From the NCBI GenBank assembly GCA_905181735.1, contig CAJIYR010000007.1, forward strand, positions 37,321 through 101,320: a DNA stretch of 64,000 bases, read 5' to 3'. Made by a program: the position numbers and the translations under genes. The stretch's first letter is position 1, and the number at the start of each line of letters is the position of its first letter. This DNA comes from an uncultured Hyphomicrobiales bacterium. Lineage in GTDB: Bacteria > Pseudomonadota > Alphaproteobacteria > Rhizobiales > TMED25. Shown here piece by piece: positions 10,313 to 18,763 of the stretch. The notes under the pieces were generated by a model. That model ran no database searches. It was not told where the DNA came from and saw nothing but the letters and a program-made list of their open reading frames with translations.

Positions 10313-10864
10313 ATGGAAAATAAACCCACCGCTCCAAGGAGAGTTGTTGTTGGAAATAATAAAAATGGTAAATCAGCTATTTTATTTGATAGCGTTAATC
10401 CTCATCAACACAATAGAGGTGGTGGATCAACTATATATTTTAATGAAATATGGACTTTTGAGAACTGTCCGATTGATTTAAGTGATCATGCTGATAGCGC
10501 AAACCGGGCAATGAGTCACTCTCCTCCTGAAAATGGAGCCCATTTTAGAGTAATTCAATCTGACTTAGAAAATACAAATATTATAGATCAAAAATCTGCT
10601 GACGATTTCTTTGCTTCTATGAACGTAACAGGTCTATCAGAAAAAATGGATAGCAAGAAACATTGGAACATGCACCGTACCAGAACTGTTGATTATGGAG
10701 TTGTTACAAAAGGAAGCAGGATTCATGTTCTTCCTGATAAAGAAATCGTAATGAACCGAGGTGATACCGTTGTGCAATTAGGACATTTTCATTCCTGGGA
10801 TAGCTCTCTAGGAGAAAATGAGATGTTATTTATTATGATTGGCGGGGATAAATATGGGGACTAA
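10313..10864 (+). CDS. Cupin-domain protein (island cupin A)
   Basis: Single-cupin protein of 183 residues belonging to a family that begins RRVVVGNNKNGKSAILFD and carries the barrel motif MHRTRTVDYGVVTKG followed by GDTVVQLGHFHSW. The His residues in MHRT and GHFHSW are the likely metal or substrate contacts. Family members are found in catabolic clusters, but their reaction is not established, so no function is assigned. The start ATG has a GAGGAAA site upstream. Its 3' end overlaps cupin B by 11 bases, indicating translational coupling. Confidence 0.8.
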   Translation: MENKPTAPRRVVVGNNKNGKSAILFDSVNPHQHNRGGGSTIYFNEIWTFENCPIDLSDHADSANRAMSHSPPENGAHFRVIQSDLENTNIIDQKSADDFFASMNVTGLSEKMDSKKHWNMHRTRTVDYGVVTKGSRIHVLPDKEIVMNRGDTVVQLGHFHSWDSSLGENEMLFIMIGGDKYGD

Positions 10865-11426
10865 TAATTTAATGTCACCTAGATCTATGAGGCGAATAGT
10901 CATAGGAAATAATAGCCTTGGAGAAATCGAGGTATTCAGCGATGGAGAAACTAAAGATATAAAATATGACCCGGCAAGACCTGGTTATGCCTCCAATAGA
11001 ATATGGGTAACCGAAGAAACTCCTGCTAAAGTTGTAGATATTAAAGAAATTCCTGATATTCCACATTCAATAATTCCACCAAAAAATGGTTCTCTATGTC
11101 GCTTTTTAACAATTCCACCCGATTCTTCTTTCATTGAAAAAATTAATGAAAAAAATATAAATAATTATTTCAGGGAAATGAATTTAGAACATGTATCTAC
11201 ATACCATAAGAATGCCTTGCATCCTTATATGCAAAAAACAGATACATTAGATTACATCTATGTAATGTCAGGAAATGTATCATTAATCCTTGATGAAGAT
11301 ACTGTAGATTTAGCAACGGGCGATACTGTCGTTATATTAGGTGGAAATCATGCGTGGAGTAATAAATCTAAAAATATGTGCGAACTTTTTATTTCATCTC
11401 ACGATGGAAGTAAACAACTATTTTAA
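10854..11426 (+). CDS. Cupin-domain protein (island cupin B, diverged paralogue)
   Basis: Tandem paralogue of the preceding cupin: 190 residues from the ATG at 10854, which lies seven bases after GGCGGGG inside the end of cupin A (an upstream TTG at 10839 is less likely). It shares the N-terminal MRRIVIGNNSLGEIEVF and the barrel segment, but where cupin A has MHRTRTVDYG this one has MQKTDTLDYI, so the conserved His is Gln, while GGNHAWSN is kept. The pair may form a heteromer or the second copy may have lost metal binding. The end overlaps the convergent transporter gene by nine bases. Confidence 0.78.
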   Translation: MGTNNLMSPRSMRRIVIGNNSLGEIEVFSDGETKDIKYDPARPGYASNRIWVTEETPAKVVDIKEIPDIPHSIIPPKNGSLCRFLTIPPDSSFIEKINEKNINNYFREMNLEHVSTYHKNALHPYMQKTDTLDYIYVMSGNVSLILDEDTVDLATGDTVVILGGNHAWSNKSKNMCELFISSHDGSKQLF

Positions 11427-12344
11427 GTTTTTATTTATTTCTCTCCACCATACGAACAATCCAGCAGATATTATAAGTAATCCTCCTAATATAGTTTGAT
11501 TGCTTGGCAATTGATGAAATATGAAATATCCCATTATTGCAGAACCTACTATATGAAGATATAGAAAAGGTGCAATAACAGAAGATGGTGCAATCCTAAA
11601 TGCTTGAGTTAACACTAAGTTTGTTATTATAGAGCCAAAAGCAACAACGGCTAATAAAAACCATTCAAAATTATTAGGAATTTTCGGCGTAACATAGTCA
11701 TAACCAACAACTGCGGCAATAATAAAAAGCATTCCCATTAGAATGACAGCAGATGCTGCAGTATAAAATTGAAAGATAGGTAATGTTGCAACACCAGCCC
11801 ATTTTCTTGCAATTAAAGCAGATAAAGAATGAAATAAAGCTGCCATTGCTGGGAAAGTTGCCCCCCAACCTATAGTATCAAAATTAGGTCCTATAACAAG
11901 CATGGCGCCTATCATACCTAAAAATACTGCAGACCACCTCAGCATACCCACTTTTTCTTTTAACAAAACTGCTGAAAGTGCCGTTAGAATAAGGGGTTGA
12001 AGAAAAAATATAGCGACAGCATCAACTAAAGGCATAACCGAAAGACCGGCATAAACGCATATTGTTCCACTAGTTGAAAATATACCTCTTACTATTAATG
12101 GCCACGAGGGCTTTGCCCTCCAATCACTTCTAGGCATGGTAAAATATATATAAATACCAAATATTATTACATGCACAAAAAATCTTACGAAAGTTATTTG
12201 AGGTGGGGCAATGTTCTCTCCAAGTAATTTTGCTGAAGTTTCAACAAAAGGGACAAACAATGCAAATGCAAATGTCAGAGCAATGCCTTTATTGATATCG
12301 TCTTTAACATTTACTTGATATTTAGGCTCGTTTATTGGTCTCAT
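11418..12344 (-). CDS. DMT-superfamily (EamA-type) transporter
   Basis: Ten-helix inner-membrane carrier with two EamA repeats, 308 residues, the usual length for drug/metabolite transporters. Repeat one includes ENIAPPQITFVRFFVH (about residues 43-58) and SAVLLKEKVGMLRWSAVFLGMIG near its end; repeat two ends with MGYFIFHQLPSNQTILGGLLIISAG. It is the last gene of a minus-strand group with an enolase-superfamily enzyme, a Gfo/Idh/MocA oxidoreductase and a ketopantoate-reductase-like enzyme, so import or export of that pathway's substrate is plausible. Direction and substrate are unknown. Confidence 0.88.
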   Translation of the reverse strand: MRPINEPKYQVNVKDDINKGIALTFAFALFVPFVETSAKLLGENIAPPQITFVRFFVHVIIFGIYIYFTMPRSDWRAKPSWPLIVRGIFSTSGTICVYAGLSVMPLVDAVAIFFLQPLILTALSAVLLKEKVGMLRWSAVFLGMIGAMLVIGPNFDTIGWGATFPAMAALFHSLSALIARKWAGVATLPIFQFYTAASAVILMGMLFIIAAVVGYDYVTPKIPNNFEWFLLAVVAFGSIITNLVLTQAFRIAPSSVIAPFLYLHIVGSAIMGYFIFHQLPSNQTILGGLLIISAGLFVWWREINKNLK

Positions 12345-12370
12345 AAACTAGGTGCACATTCTTCTTGCTA

Positions 12371-13471
12371 TTATATTTTTTTATATTTAGCTATTTTTTC
12401 TTCATCAACAACCACGCCTAACCCCGGTCCATCGTTCGGAGTTATGATATGACCATTAATTACCTTGACTGGCGATTTTACAATATCATCAGATAAGTAT
12501 TGACTTGAAATACTAACATCCCATTGTAAAGAAGGAAGAGCAATAGATAGGTGCGCAGTCGCTGCGCTACCAATTGAGGTGTTAGCAGCTTTACCTGCTA
12601 AATTAATATTCATACCTAAACTATACATAAGATTCCCCGCTGCCATTAATTGATTTGTTCCTCCAAATTTAATTAATTTTAGGCTTCCTCCTTGTGCAGC
12701 CCCCAGATCATAATGCTTCTGAATATCACTCATACTATGCAACCCTTCATCTGCTCCAATCGGAATTGTAGAAACTTTATTACACTCAACCATAGAATCA
12801 AGATCAAAACCATTCACTGGTTGTTCAAAAAAATCTAAACCTATATTACCAGCTTCTCTTGCAAATTCTATAGCTTGATCAGGAGAGTAACCCTGATTAG
12901 CATCAGCAGAAACCTTAGGACCGTCACCAATGATCTTCCTTGCCGTTGCTGATCTTTTTAGATCAACATCTGCCTTATTTGTTCCAACTTTAACCTTAAA
13001 TGCAACAAAACCTTCTTCAGCTCTTTCTCGAGCTAACTCCATTTCATTAGAAGACCCGGCAATAAGCCATATCATTGGAACATTATCTCGTTTTCTTCCG
13101 CCTAACATTTCATACAACGGCTTCTCTTCTACTTTACCCATTAGGTCCATAATTGCCATATCAATTGCCGATTTAGCCCCATGATTTCCATAGATTGTAG
13201 ATTCAATTTTTTGTTCAATATCTTTCATATTCAATATTTCTTGTTCTAGAAGTTTATGCTTCATAAAATCAATAGCTGCAACCATCCCTATAGATGTCTC
13301 TCCATTAAATAATGGAGCAAAAGGAGCCTCTCCCCAACCAACATTACCATCATAATCTGTTATACGAACAACCGTATTGTCACAATATTCAAGTACTACT
13401 CCAGCCATTTTTATTGGATTTTTTAGAGGAACATTAACTATTAATGTATCAATTGTTTTAATGCGAAACAT
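12371..13471 (-). CDS. Enolase-superfamily enzyme, muconate-cycloisomerase subgroup (copy 1)
   Basis: Mg-dependent enzyme that abstracts a proton alpha to a carboxylate. In 366 residues the subgroup's key elements appear in order: FKVKVG (KxK acid/base), SADANQGY, DFFEQPV and GADEGLHS (metal ligands Asp, Glu, Asp), and SLKLIKFGG (second catalytic Lys). This pattern allows cycloisomerase, dipeptide epimerase, o-succinylbenzoate synthase or racemase activity. The ATG at 13471 is chosen because AAGGG lies eight bases upstream; a GTG at 13480 overlaps that site. A second gene at 17023 encodes a paralogue on the other side of a divergent promoter region. Confidence 0.88.
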   Translation of the reverse strand: MFRIKTIDTLIVNVPLKNPIKMAGVVLEYCDNTVVRITDYDGNVGWGEAPFAPLFNGETSIGMVAAIDFMKHKLLEQEILNMKDIEQKIESTIYGNHGAKSAIDMAIMDLMGKVEEKPLYEMLGGRKRDNVPMIWLIAGSSNEMELARERAEEGFVAFKVKVGTNKADVDLKRSATARKIIGDGPKVSADANQGYSPDQAIEFAREAGNIGLDFFEQPVNGFDLDSMVECNKVSTIPIGADEGLHSMSDIQKHYDLGAAQGGSLKLIKFGGTNQLMAAGNLMYSLGMNINLAGKAANTSIGSAATAHLSIALPSLQWDVSISSQYLSDDIVKSPVKVINGHIITPNDGPGLGVVVDEEKIAKYKKI

Positions 13472-13490
13472 ATATTGCACCCTTTCAAGA

Positions 13491-14561
13491 CTAAAGTCTT
13501 ATCGTTGTATTATTTTTTGCAGATTCTTCCATTGCCAATGTAATTTCTAATGTTTTTCTTGCGTCTTCAACTGTTGCCATAGGACAAGCTCTTCCTTTTG
13601 ACAAGTGATCCAACCAAACCCTTGTTTCGTCTGCAACAGGCCCCCAATAATCTCCTAAATGCCAATTACCTGGAGTTGAGCTTGACAAAAAAGCAGTCTT
13701 AAAATCTAAATTAGGAATATAGGCATGAGGAATTCCTTTATTTGTTATCAACAGCTCATCAGTATGATCGTCATTAAGAATCAACGATCCTTCATTTCCA
13801 AAAACCTCTATTCTCACACCCATACCTAATTGAGGAGAGTGCTCTGGTAATGCAAAAAAAACCCCGAGATTAACAACTGCTCCATTTTCAAATGTAATTA
13901 GTGCCCACGTTGTATCATTAACATCATATCCAGCATCTCTAAAAACTGAACCTGTTCCTCTTGCTGTTACCTCAACTGGCTTAATTCCCTCAAGATACCA
14001 ACATGCAATATCTACCCAATAAGTCAAAACATCTACGACTGGTGTTGCGTGAACAGAACGCTTTAAAATTTCAATGCCTTGTGCCCTTGTGTTACAAGCT
14101 CTCCCATTAAGGGCAAGTATATCTCCTATTCTTCCAGATATAACTTGATCTTTTCCTGATAAATATCTCCTTTTAAAACGCTGGGCATACCCAACCCTCA
14201 TTAGAGTTCCTGTTTCTTTAACTTTTGAAATTATTTTATCTGCATCAGAAATAGTTAAAGCAATTGGCTTCTCAACTAATACTGGTTTACCTAATTCTAG
14301 AGCCTGCATAACAGAAGAAAGATGTTCGTGTTCACTAGTTGAAACAATCACAGCATTCACATCAGGATGAGAAATTAAATCGGAATTGTTATCTGTATAT
14401 AAATTTGCGTTACATTTCTTAGAAAGTTTTTTAGCATGCTTTATCTCTTTATCTGATACTCCTAAAAACTTTACCGCCGGGTGCCCAGAGGAAAGAATAG
14501 CTCGCAAAGAACCTATTCTTCCTGAACCGATAACAGCTATACCTAATTCTTTTGCAATCAT
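13491..14561 (-). CDS. Gfo/Idh/MocA-family NAD(P)-dependent oxidoreductase
   Basis: 356-residue oxidoreductase with an N-terminal Rossmann domain (VIGSGRIGSLRA, residues 10-21) and the family's LVEKPIALTISDAD (about residues 94-107), where EKP carries the catalytic Lys. The C-terminal alpha/beta domain contains FENGAVVNLGVFFALPEHS. Known relatives oxidise sugars, inositols or similar polyols; which one applies here is unknown. It lies between the enolase-family gene (19 bases downstream) and a ketopantoate-reductase-like gene on the same strand. Confidence 0.9.
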   Translation of the reverse strand: MIAKELGIAVIGSGRIGSLRAILSSGHPAVKFLGVSDKEIKHAKKLSKKCNANLYTDNNSDLISHPDVNAVIVSTSEHEHLSSVMQALELGKPVLVEKPIALTISDADKIISKVKETGTLMRVGYAQRFKRRYLSGKDQVISGRIGDILALNGRACNTRAQGIEILKRSVHATPVVDVLTYWVDIACWYLEGIKPVEVTARGTGSVFRDAGYDVNDTTWALITFENGAVVNLGVFFALPEHSPQLGMGVRIEVFGNEGSLILNDDHTDELLITNKGIPHAYIPNLDFKTAFLSSSTPGNWHLGDYWGPVADETRVWLDHLSKGRACPMATVEDARKTLEITLAMEESAKNNTTIRL

Positions 14562-14578
14562 GCTAGTGCTCCCATTAG

Positions 14579-15604
14579 TTATTTATGAAAATTTTTAGCT
14601 ATTTCTGCAACATCTTCTGATGGCTTCAACTCTCCTAAGTGTATTTTTTTAGTAATCTCAACTATCATATCATTAATTGGAGTGGGTATTCCTAATTTAC
14701 TTCCACCCCTTGATATAAGTCCATTAATATCATCTACTTCACTATAACGACCTTTTGTATGATCTTGTAATACTGTATTCTTTGCAGTAGGTCCAACATG
14801 CTTAGTAATAGTATCTAATAATAATTCTTGAACTCGGTTAGAGCTTTCCATTTCCTCTATGGTTAATCCCATAATTGGTTCAAGTTTATATCCAAGACCA
14901 TCACCAACTAGTAACGCCTCTTCTCCAGCCTTCAGCATTAAATCTCTCATTCCATCTATTTTAAATGTATCAGCATTATTTTTTCCAACCATTGCCTTTA
15001 AGCCCATGGACATGGTGTTAACAATCAACTTCATCCATTTAGCTGAAAGAATATTTTCTGATATTGCAACCTTACCAACATGCTGCATTACTTCCTGAAT
15101 TTCAGGAATTCTATTATTCATATCACTATCAAGAGCGCCCAGAGCAAACCAAGTTCCTTCAGGTGGAGTATTTCTTTTTATTTCCCCTGGAACAAAAAGC
15201 TCAGATGACAATTCTGCAACACAAGCAATTGTTCTGTTTGATCCCATAATTTCAGCAATAGGTTCTGCTGTCATACAATTTTGTACTCCTACTAAGATAC
15301 CGTCATCTTCCAAGTATGGCTTGATTAATTCACAAGCCCATCTTGTATCGTAAGCTTTCATAAATAATAAGACTATATCGAACTTCTCAGTAAACGTTGC
15401 CAGATCACAAAGATTATATGCATCAACATTTACTTCTAGAACTCTATCAGGCATGGTTATTTTTAATCCATTGCTCCTCATAGCTTCAACATGTTCAGGC
15501 CATTGGTCTATTAGCTTTACATTAAAACCTGCATCTGTTAAGTCAGCTGCAGCGCAACTTCCATTAGCTCCGGTCCCAAGAATAGCAATTCTTTTCTGCT
15601 TCAC
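14579..15604 (-). CDS. Ketopantoate reductase (ApbA/PanE)-family oxidoreductase
   Basis: 341-residue protein with the dinucleotide motif ILGTGANGSCAAADL at the very start and the C-terminal ketopantoate-reductase domain with AKWMKLIVNTMSMG (catalytic Lys region). The GTG at 15604 is taken as the start: AGGGGG lies six bases upstream and the Rossmann fold begins at residue 5, whereas a longer in-frame extension to 15715 adds 37 non-conserved residues. Because it sits in a catabolic operon and is longer than typical PanE, it probably reduces or oxidises another 2-hydroxy/2-oxo acid rather than making pantoate. Confidence 0.84.
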   Translation of the reverse strand: MKQKRIAILGTGANGSCAAADLTDAGFNVKLIDQWPEHVEAMRSNGLKITMPDRVLEVNVDAYNLCDLATFTEKFDIVLLFMKAYDTRWACELIKPYLEDDGILVGVQNCMTAEPIAEIMGSNRTIACVAELSSELFVPGEIKRNTPPEGTWFALGALDSDMNNRIPEIQEVMQHVGKVAISENILSAKWMKLIVNTMSMGLKAMVGKNNADTFKIDGMRDLMLKAGEEALLVGDGLGYKLEPIMGLTIEEMESSNRVQELLLDTITKHVGPTAKNTVLQDHTKGRYSEVDDINGLISRGGSKLGIPTPINDMIVEITKKIHLGELKPSEDVAEIAKNFHK

Positions 15605-15726
15605 AATAATCCCCCTCAATCTAGATTTATTTAAAAAATTTATATTAAAAATACCCAATTCAATATTAATAATAAAAATACTAAAATGTCTAGACAGTAA
15701 TATAAAATAATGCAATCAAGGTTATT

Positions 15727-16956
15727 ATGAATTATAAAAAATCTAAACTTATAGCCCTTATTATTTTTCCTTTTGGTATTGGATATTTGTTATCTTTTTT
15801 CTTAAGAAATACAAACGCCATTTTAGCCCCAGAGTTATCAATTACATTTAATCTAAACGCAACAGAAATTGGATTTCTAACAAGCGTTTTCTTCTTCTCC
15901 GGTGCAGTTCAATATATACCATTAGCTATTCTCTTAGACAAATATGGTCCAAAAAAAATCTTTATTGGAGAAATAATACTGGCAATATTTGGCTGCCTAT
16001 TAACTTCATATGCTGAAAATTTTACAATGCTAGTAATTGGCAGAGCCTTGTTAGGATTTGGAATCGGGTCTTGTTTAACAACAGCATTTAAATCCGTTAC
16101 CGTTTGGTTTCCTAATGATTTTTGGGCAACAGCAAATGGTATGATATTATTTTCAGGAGCGCTTGGGGCAATATTATCAACAAAACCTCTGCAATATTTC
16201 TTACTACAGAATCAATGGCGTGAACTCTTTTTTATTGGTTTTATTGTATCTATAATTCTTTTAATCTTTGTAATTTTTTTTATGCCCGACAATACAGAAA
16301 AATCTCTTACTCAAAATCAGTCAAACGCATATGTATACAAGCAAATAATCACAAATAAGATATTTTATACTATTGCACCCGTTTCCGCTCTTGGACTCGC
16401 AAGCTTTTTCTCTATACAAGGCCTGTGGGCGAATGGCTGGATGTCGGATGTGGCTAACTTATCACAGACAGAAGTAGGGAACAGACTTCTTGCCATGGCA
16501 ATCGCTATGTCAATTGGTACCATAGGCAATGGAGCAATAGTAGATCAATTAGCAAAAAGAGGGATTAATAGAGCAAAATACTTATCAATTGGTTTGTTTT
16601 TGCTATTCTTCTCTCATTTCAGCCTAGCAACTAATATTGACCCCCAAGCATACTGGCCATGGATAATAATGGGACTAACAGGAAACATTGGAGTGCTAGT
16701 TCACCCGATACTGAATAGAACATATCCTCCTGGTTATGCCGCAAGATCAATATCCACAATCGCTGTTTCTACATTCTTAATGGTTTTCTTAATTCAATTT
16801 GGGATTGGATTTATATTGGATATCTGGGGACCAAATGAAATTGGCAATTATCCAAAAATCGCTTATAATTATGCATTTGGTATTCTTGTTGTTCTTGAAG
16901 TGCTTTTATTATCGTGGATGTTAATGAATATAAAAAAACTTGACATAAATGGATAA
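15727..16956 (+). CDS. MFS transporter (organic-acid type)
   Basis: 409-residue, about twelve-helix major facilitator. The start FPFGIGYLLSFFLRNTNAIL and the segment ILLDKYGPKKIFIGEII (loop 2-3 signature, about residues 69-85) and GRALLGFGIGSCLTTAFKSV are typical of carriers for organic anions. It is divergent from the ketopantoate-reductase-like gene (122-base gap from that gene's chosen start) and followed by the second enolase-superfamily gene and a GST, so it is the likely importer of their substrate. Specificity is inferred only from neighbours. Confidence 0.88.
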   Translation: MNYKKSKLIALIIFPFGIGYLLSFFLRNTNAILAPELSITFNLNATEIGFLTSVFFFSGAVQYIPLAILLDKYGPKKIFIGEIILAIFGCLLTSYAENFTMLVIGRALLGFGIGSCLTTAFKSVTVWFPNDFWATANGMILFSGALGAILSTKPLQYFLLQNQWRELFFIGFIVSIILLIFVIFFMPDNTEKSLTQNQSNAYVYKQIITNKIFYTIAPVSALGLASFFSIQGLWANGWMSDVANLSQTEVGNRLLAMAIAMSIGTIGNGAIVDQLAKRGINRAKYLSIGLFLLFFSHFSLATNIDPQAYWPWIIMGLTGNIGVLVHPILNRTYPPGYAARSISTIAVSTFLMVFLIQFGIGFILDIWGPNEIGNYPKIAYNYAFGILVVLEVLLLSWMLMNIKKLDING

Positions 16957-17022
16957 AGAAAGAGATTATTTCTAATAAATACTAAAATTTATATTTCCTT
17001 AAATAATATTGGAAAATAATGA

Positions 17023-18117
17023 ATGTTTAAAATTAGTAAGATTAATTGCATAAATATTGGCTTACCTTTAGTTGACACAATTCATATGTCAAATATCATA
17101 ATGACAAAAAGTAACAGTGTTATTGTAAGAATTCAAAATAATTATGGTGAAATTGGTTGGGGTGAAGCTGCGGCTTCCTTATCAATGACTGGGGAGTCAG
17201 CACCTGGCATGATTGCAGCAATAAATTATATCTCAGAGAAAATAACTAGCAAAGATATTGAAGATGTTGAAGATATATACAAACTTATTGCAACATCAGT
17301 TTATGGAAATTTTGCAGCAAAATCAGCAATAGAAATGGCGCTAATTGATTTATTAGGTATAAACCAAAAAAAACCTTTCTACCAATTGATTGGGGAGAAA
17401 ATTAGACATGATTTGCCTATAATTTGGAGAATTTCAGGTTCAGAAAAAGAAATTGAAAATGCCCTAAAGAAAAGAGATGAAGGATTTATATCTTTTAAAA
17501 TTAAAGTTGGAGCAAAGGATCTATCTTATGATCTAAAACGTGCTGAGAATTTAAGGAAAAAACTTGGTGATGAAATACAATTAACAGCAGATGCTAACGG
17601 TGGATACAAACCAAAAGACGCTATTACCTTTTCTAAAAAATCTTACTCTGTAGGACTGGATTATTTTGAACAACCAGTAGCTGGGACTGATCTTCATACA
17701 ATGAAGCGCTGTAACAAAATATCAGATATCCCAATTAGCGCTGATGAAGGTGTCCATACAATATACGATCTACATAAACATTATAAAATGAAGGCAGCTG
17801 AAGGTAGTAGCTTAAAATTAATAAAATTTGGAAGCATATGTTCCTTGATTCAAGCAACGAAATACATGGAAGAAAAAGGGATGCACATTAACATTAGTGG
17901 GAAAGCTGGTGATTCATCAATAAGCGCAGCAGCAATTGGAAACATATCAATGGTCTTACCAAAGCTCGATTGGTATTCTAATGTTAGCATACAATATTTA
18001 GGTGACGATGTGGTAAAAGTTCCGCACGAAATAGTCAACGGTAAGTTAAAAGTAACTGAAGGGCCTGGACTTGGTTTAACTGTAGATGAAGAAAAATTAG
18101 AGTACTATAAAATATAA
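17023..18117 (+). CDS. Enolase-superfamily enzyme, muconate-cycloisomerase subgroup (copy 2)
   Basis: 364-residue paralogue of the enzyme encoded at 12371-13471. It keeps all key elements: FKIKVG, TADANGGY, DYFEQPV, SADEGVHT and SLKLIKFGS. Similarity runs the full length (for example YGNFAAKSAIEMALIDL against YGNHGAKSAIDMAIMDL), so the two arose by duplication or were recruited as a pair. ATG at 17023 follows a weak GGAAAA site. It is 22 bases before the GST gene and 66 bases after the MFS gene, suggesting one plus-strand operon. Reaction not assignable. Confidence 0.88.
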   Translation: MFKISKINCINIGLPLVDTIHMSNIIMTKSNSVIVRIQNNYGEIGWGEAAASLSMTGESAPGMIAAINYISEKITSKDIEDVEDIYKLIATSVYGNFAAKSAIEMALIDLLGINQKKPFYQLIGEKIRHDLPIIWRISGSEKEIENALKKRDEGFISFKIKVGAKDLSYDLKRAENLRKKLGDEIQLTADANGGYKPKDAITFSKKSYSVGLDYFEQPVAGTDLHTMKRCNKISDIPISADEGVHTIYDLHKHYKMKAAEGSSLKLIKFGSICSLIQATKYMEEKGMHINISGKAGDSSISAAAIGNISMVLPKLDWYSNVSIQYLGDDVVKVPHEIVNGKLKVTEGPGLGLTVDEEKLEYYKI

Positions 18118-18139
18118 AAAATAACTTAAGGAAACCAAA

Positions 18140-18760
18140 ATGATCACAATCAAAGGAAGAAAGACGTCTGGAAATGTAATGAAAGTACTTTGGCTTTTAG
18201 AGGAACTATCCATTCCATATACTCAAGAAGATGTTGGAGGAAAACATGGAGGAAACAAAGAACAAGAATATCTTAGAAAAAATCCTACTGGCCTTGTTCC
18301 GACATTAGTTGATGGTCAAATGACTTTATGGGAATCTAATACGATCGTCAGATATCTTGCAAAAAAATATAGTTTTGGTGATATTTACCCTAAATCTATT
18401 GAGGATGCTGCTTTATTAGAAATGTGGATGGATTGGCAATTATTCGCTATTAACCCTATGATGAGACCTGTCTTCCATGGACTTGTTCGAAACCTACCTG
18501 AAAATAGAAATTGGGAAGAAATAAATAAAGCGATAGAGTTGGGAAATAGTTTATGGAAAATACTTGATAACTACCTTGAAGATAAATCTTTTATGGGAGG
18601 AGAAAAAATTGGTATTGCTGATTTCCCTTTAGGACCAGTAGTACACAGATTTTTTACAATAGTGGACAAAAGGCCACCAACCCCTAATGTAGAAAGATGG
18701 TATGAAAATCTTCAAAAAAGAGATGCCTTTAAGAAAATATGCATGATACCTCTTGAATAG
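18140..18760 (+). CDS. Glutathione S-transferase family protein
   Basis: Cytosolic GST of 206 residues. The N-terminal thioredoxin-like domain has SGNVMKVLWLLEEL (glutathione-site Ser/Asn region, residues 9-22), NPTGLVPTLVDG with the cis-Pro, and WESNTIVRYLAKKY (Glu-Ser contact with glutathione). The all-alpha domain follows, with GIADFPLGPV as the N-capping box. In a catabolic context a GST may act as a glutathione-dependent isomerase or ether-cleaving enzyme. Ends three bases before the convergent Ldh2-type gene. Confidence 0.9.
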   Translation: MITIKGRKTSGNVMKVLWLLEELSIPYTQEDVGGKHGGNKEQEYLRKNPTGLVPTLVDGQMTLWESNTIVRYLAKKYSFGDIYPKSIEDAALLEMWMDWQLFAINPMMRPVFHGLVRNLPENRNWEEINKAIELGNSLWKILDNYLEDKSFMGGEKIGIADFPLGPVVHRFFTIVDKRPPTPNVERWYENLQKRDAFKKICMIPLE

Positions 18761-18763
18761 AAA

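Noticed and set aside
15605..15715. Upstream in-frame extension of the ketopantoate-reductase-like gene
   Set aside because: Adds 37 residues before the Rossmann motif, while GTG at 15604 has a strong AGGGGG ribosome-binding site.
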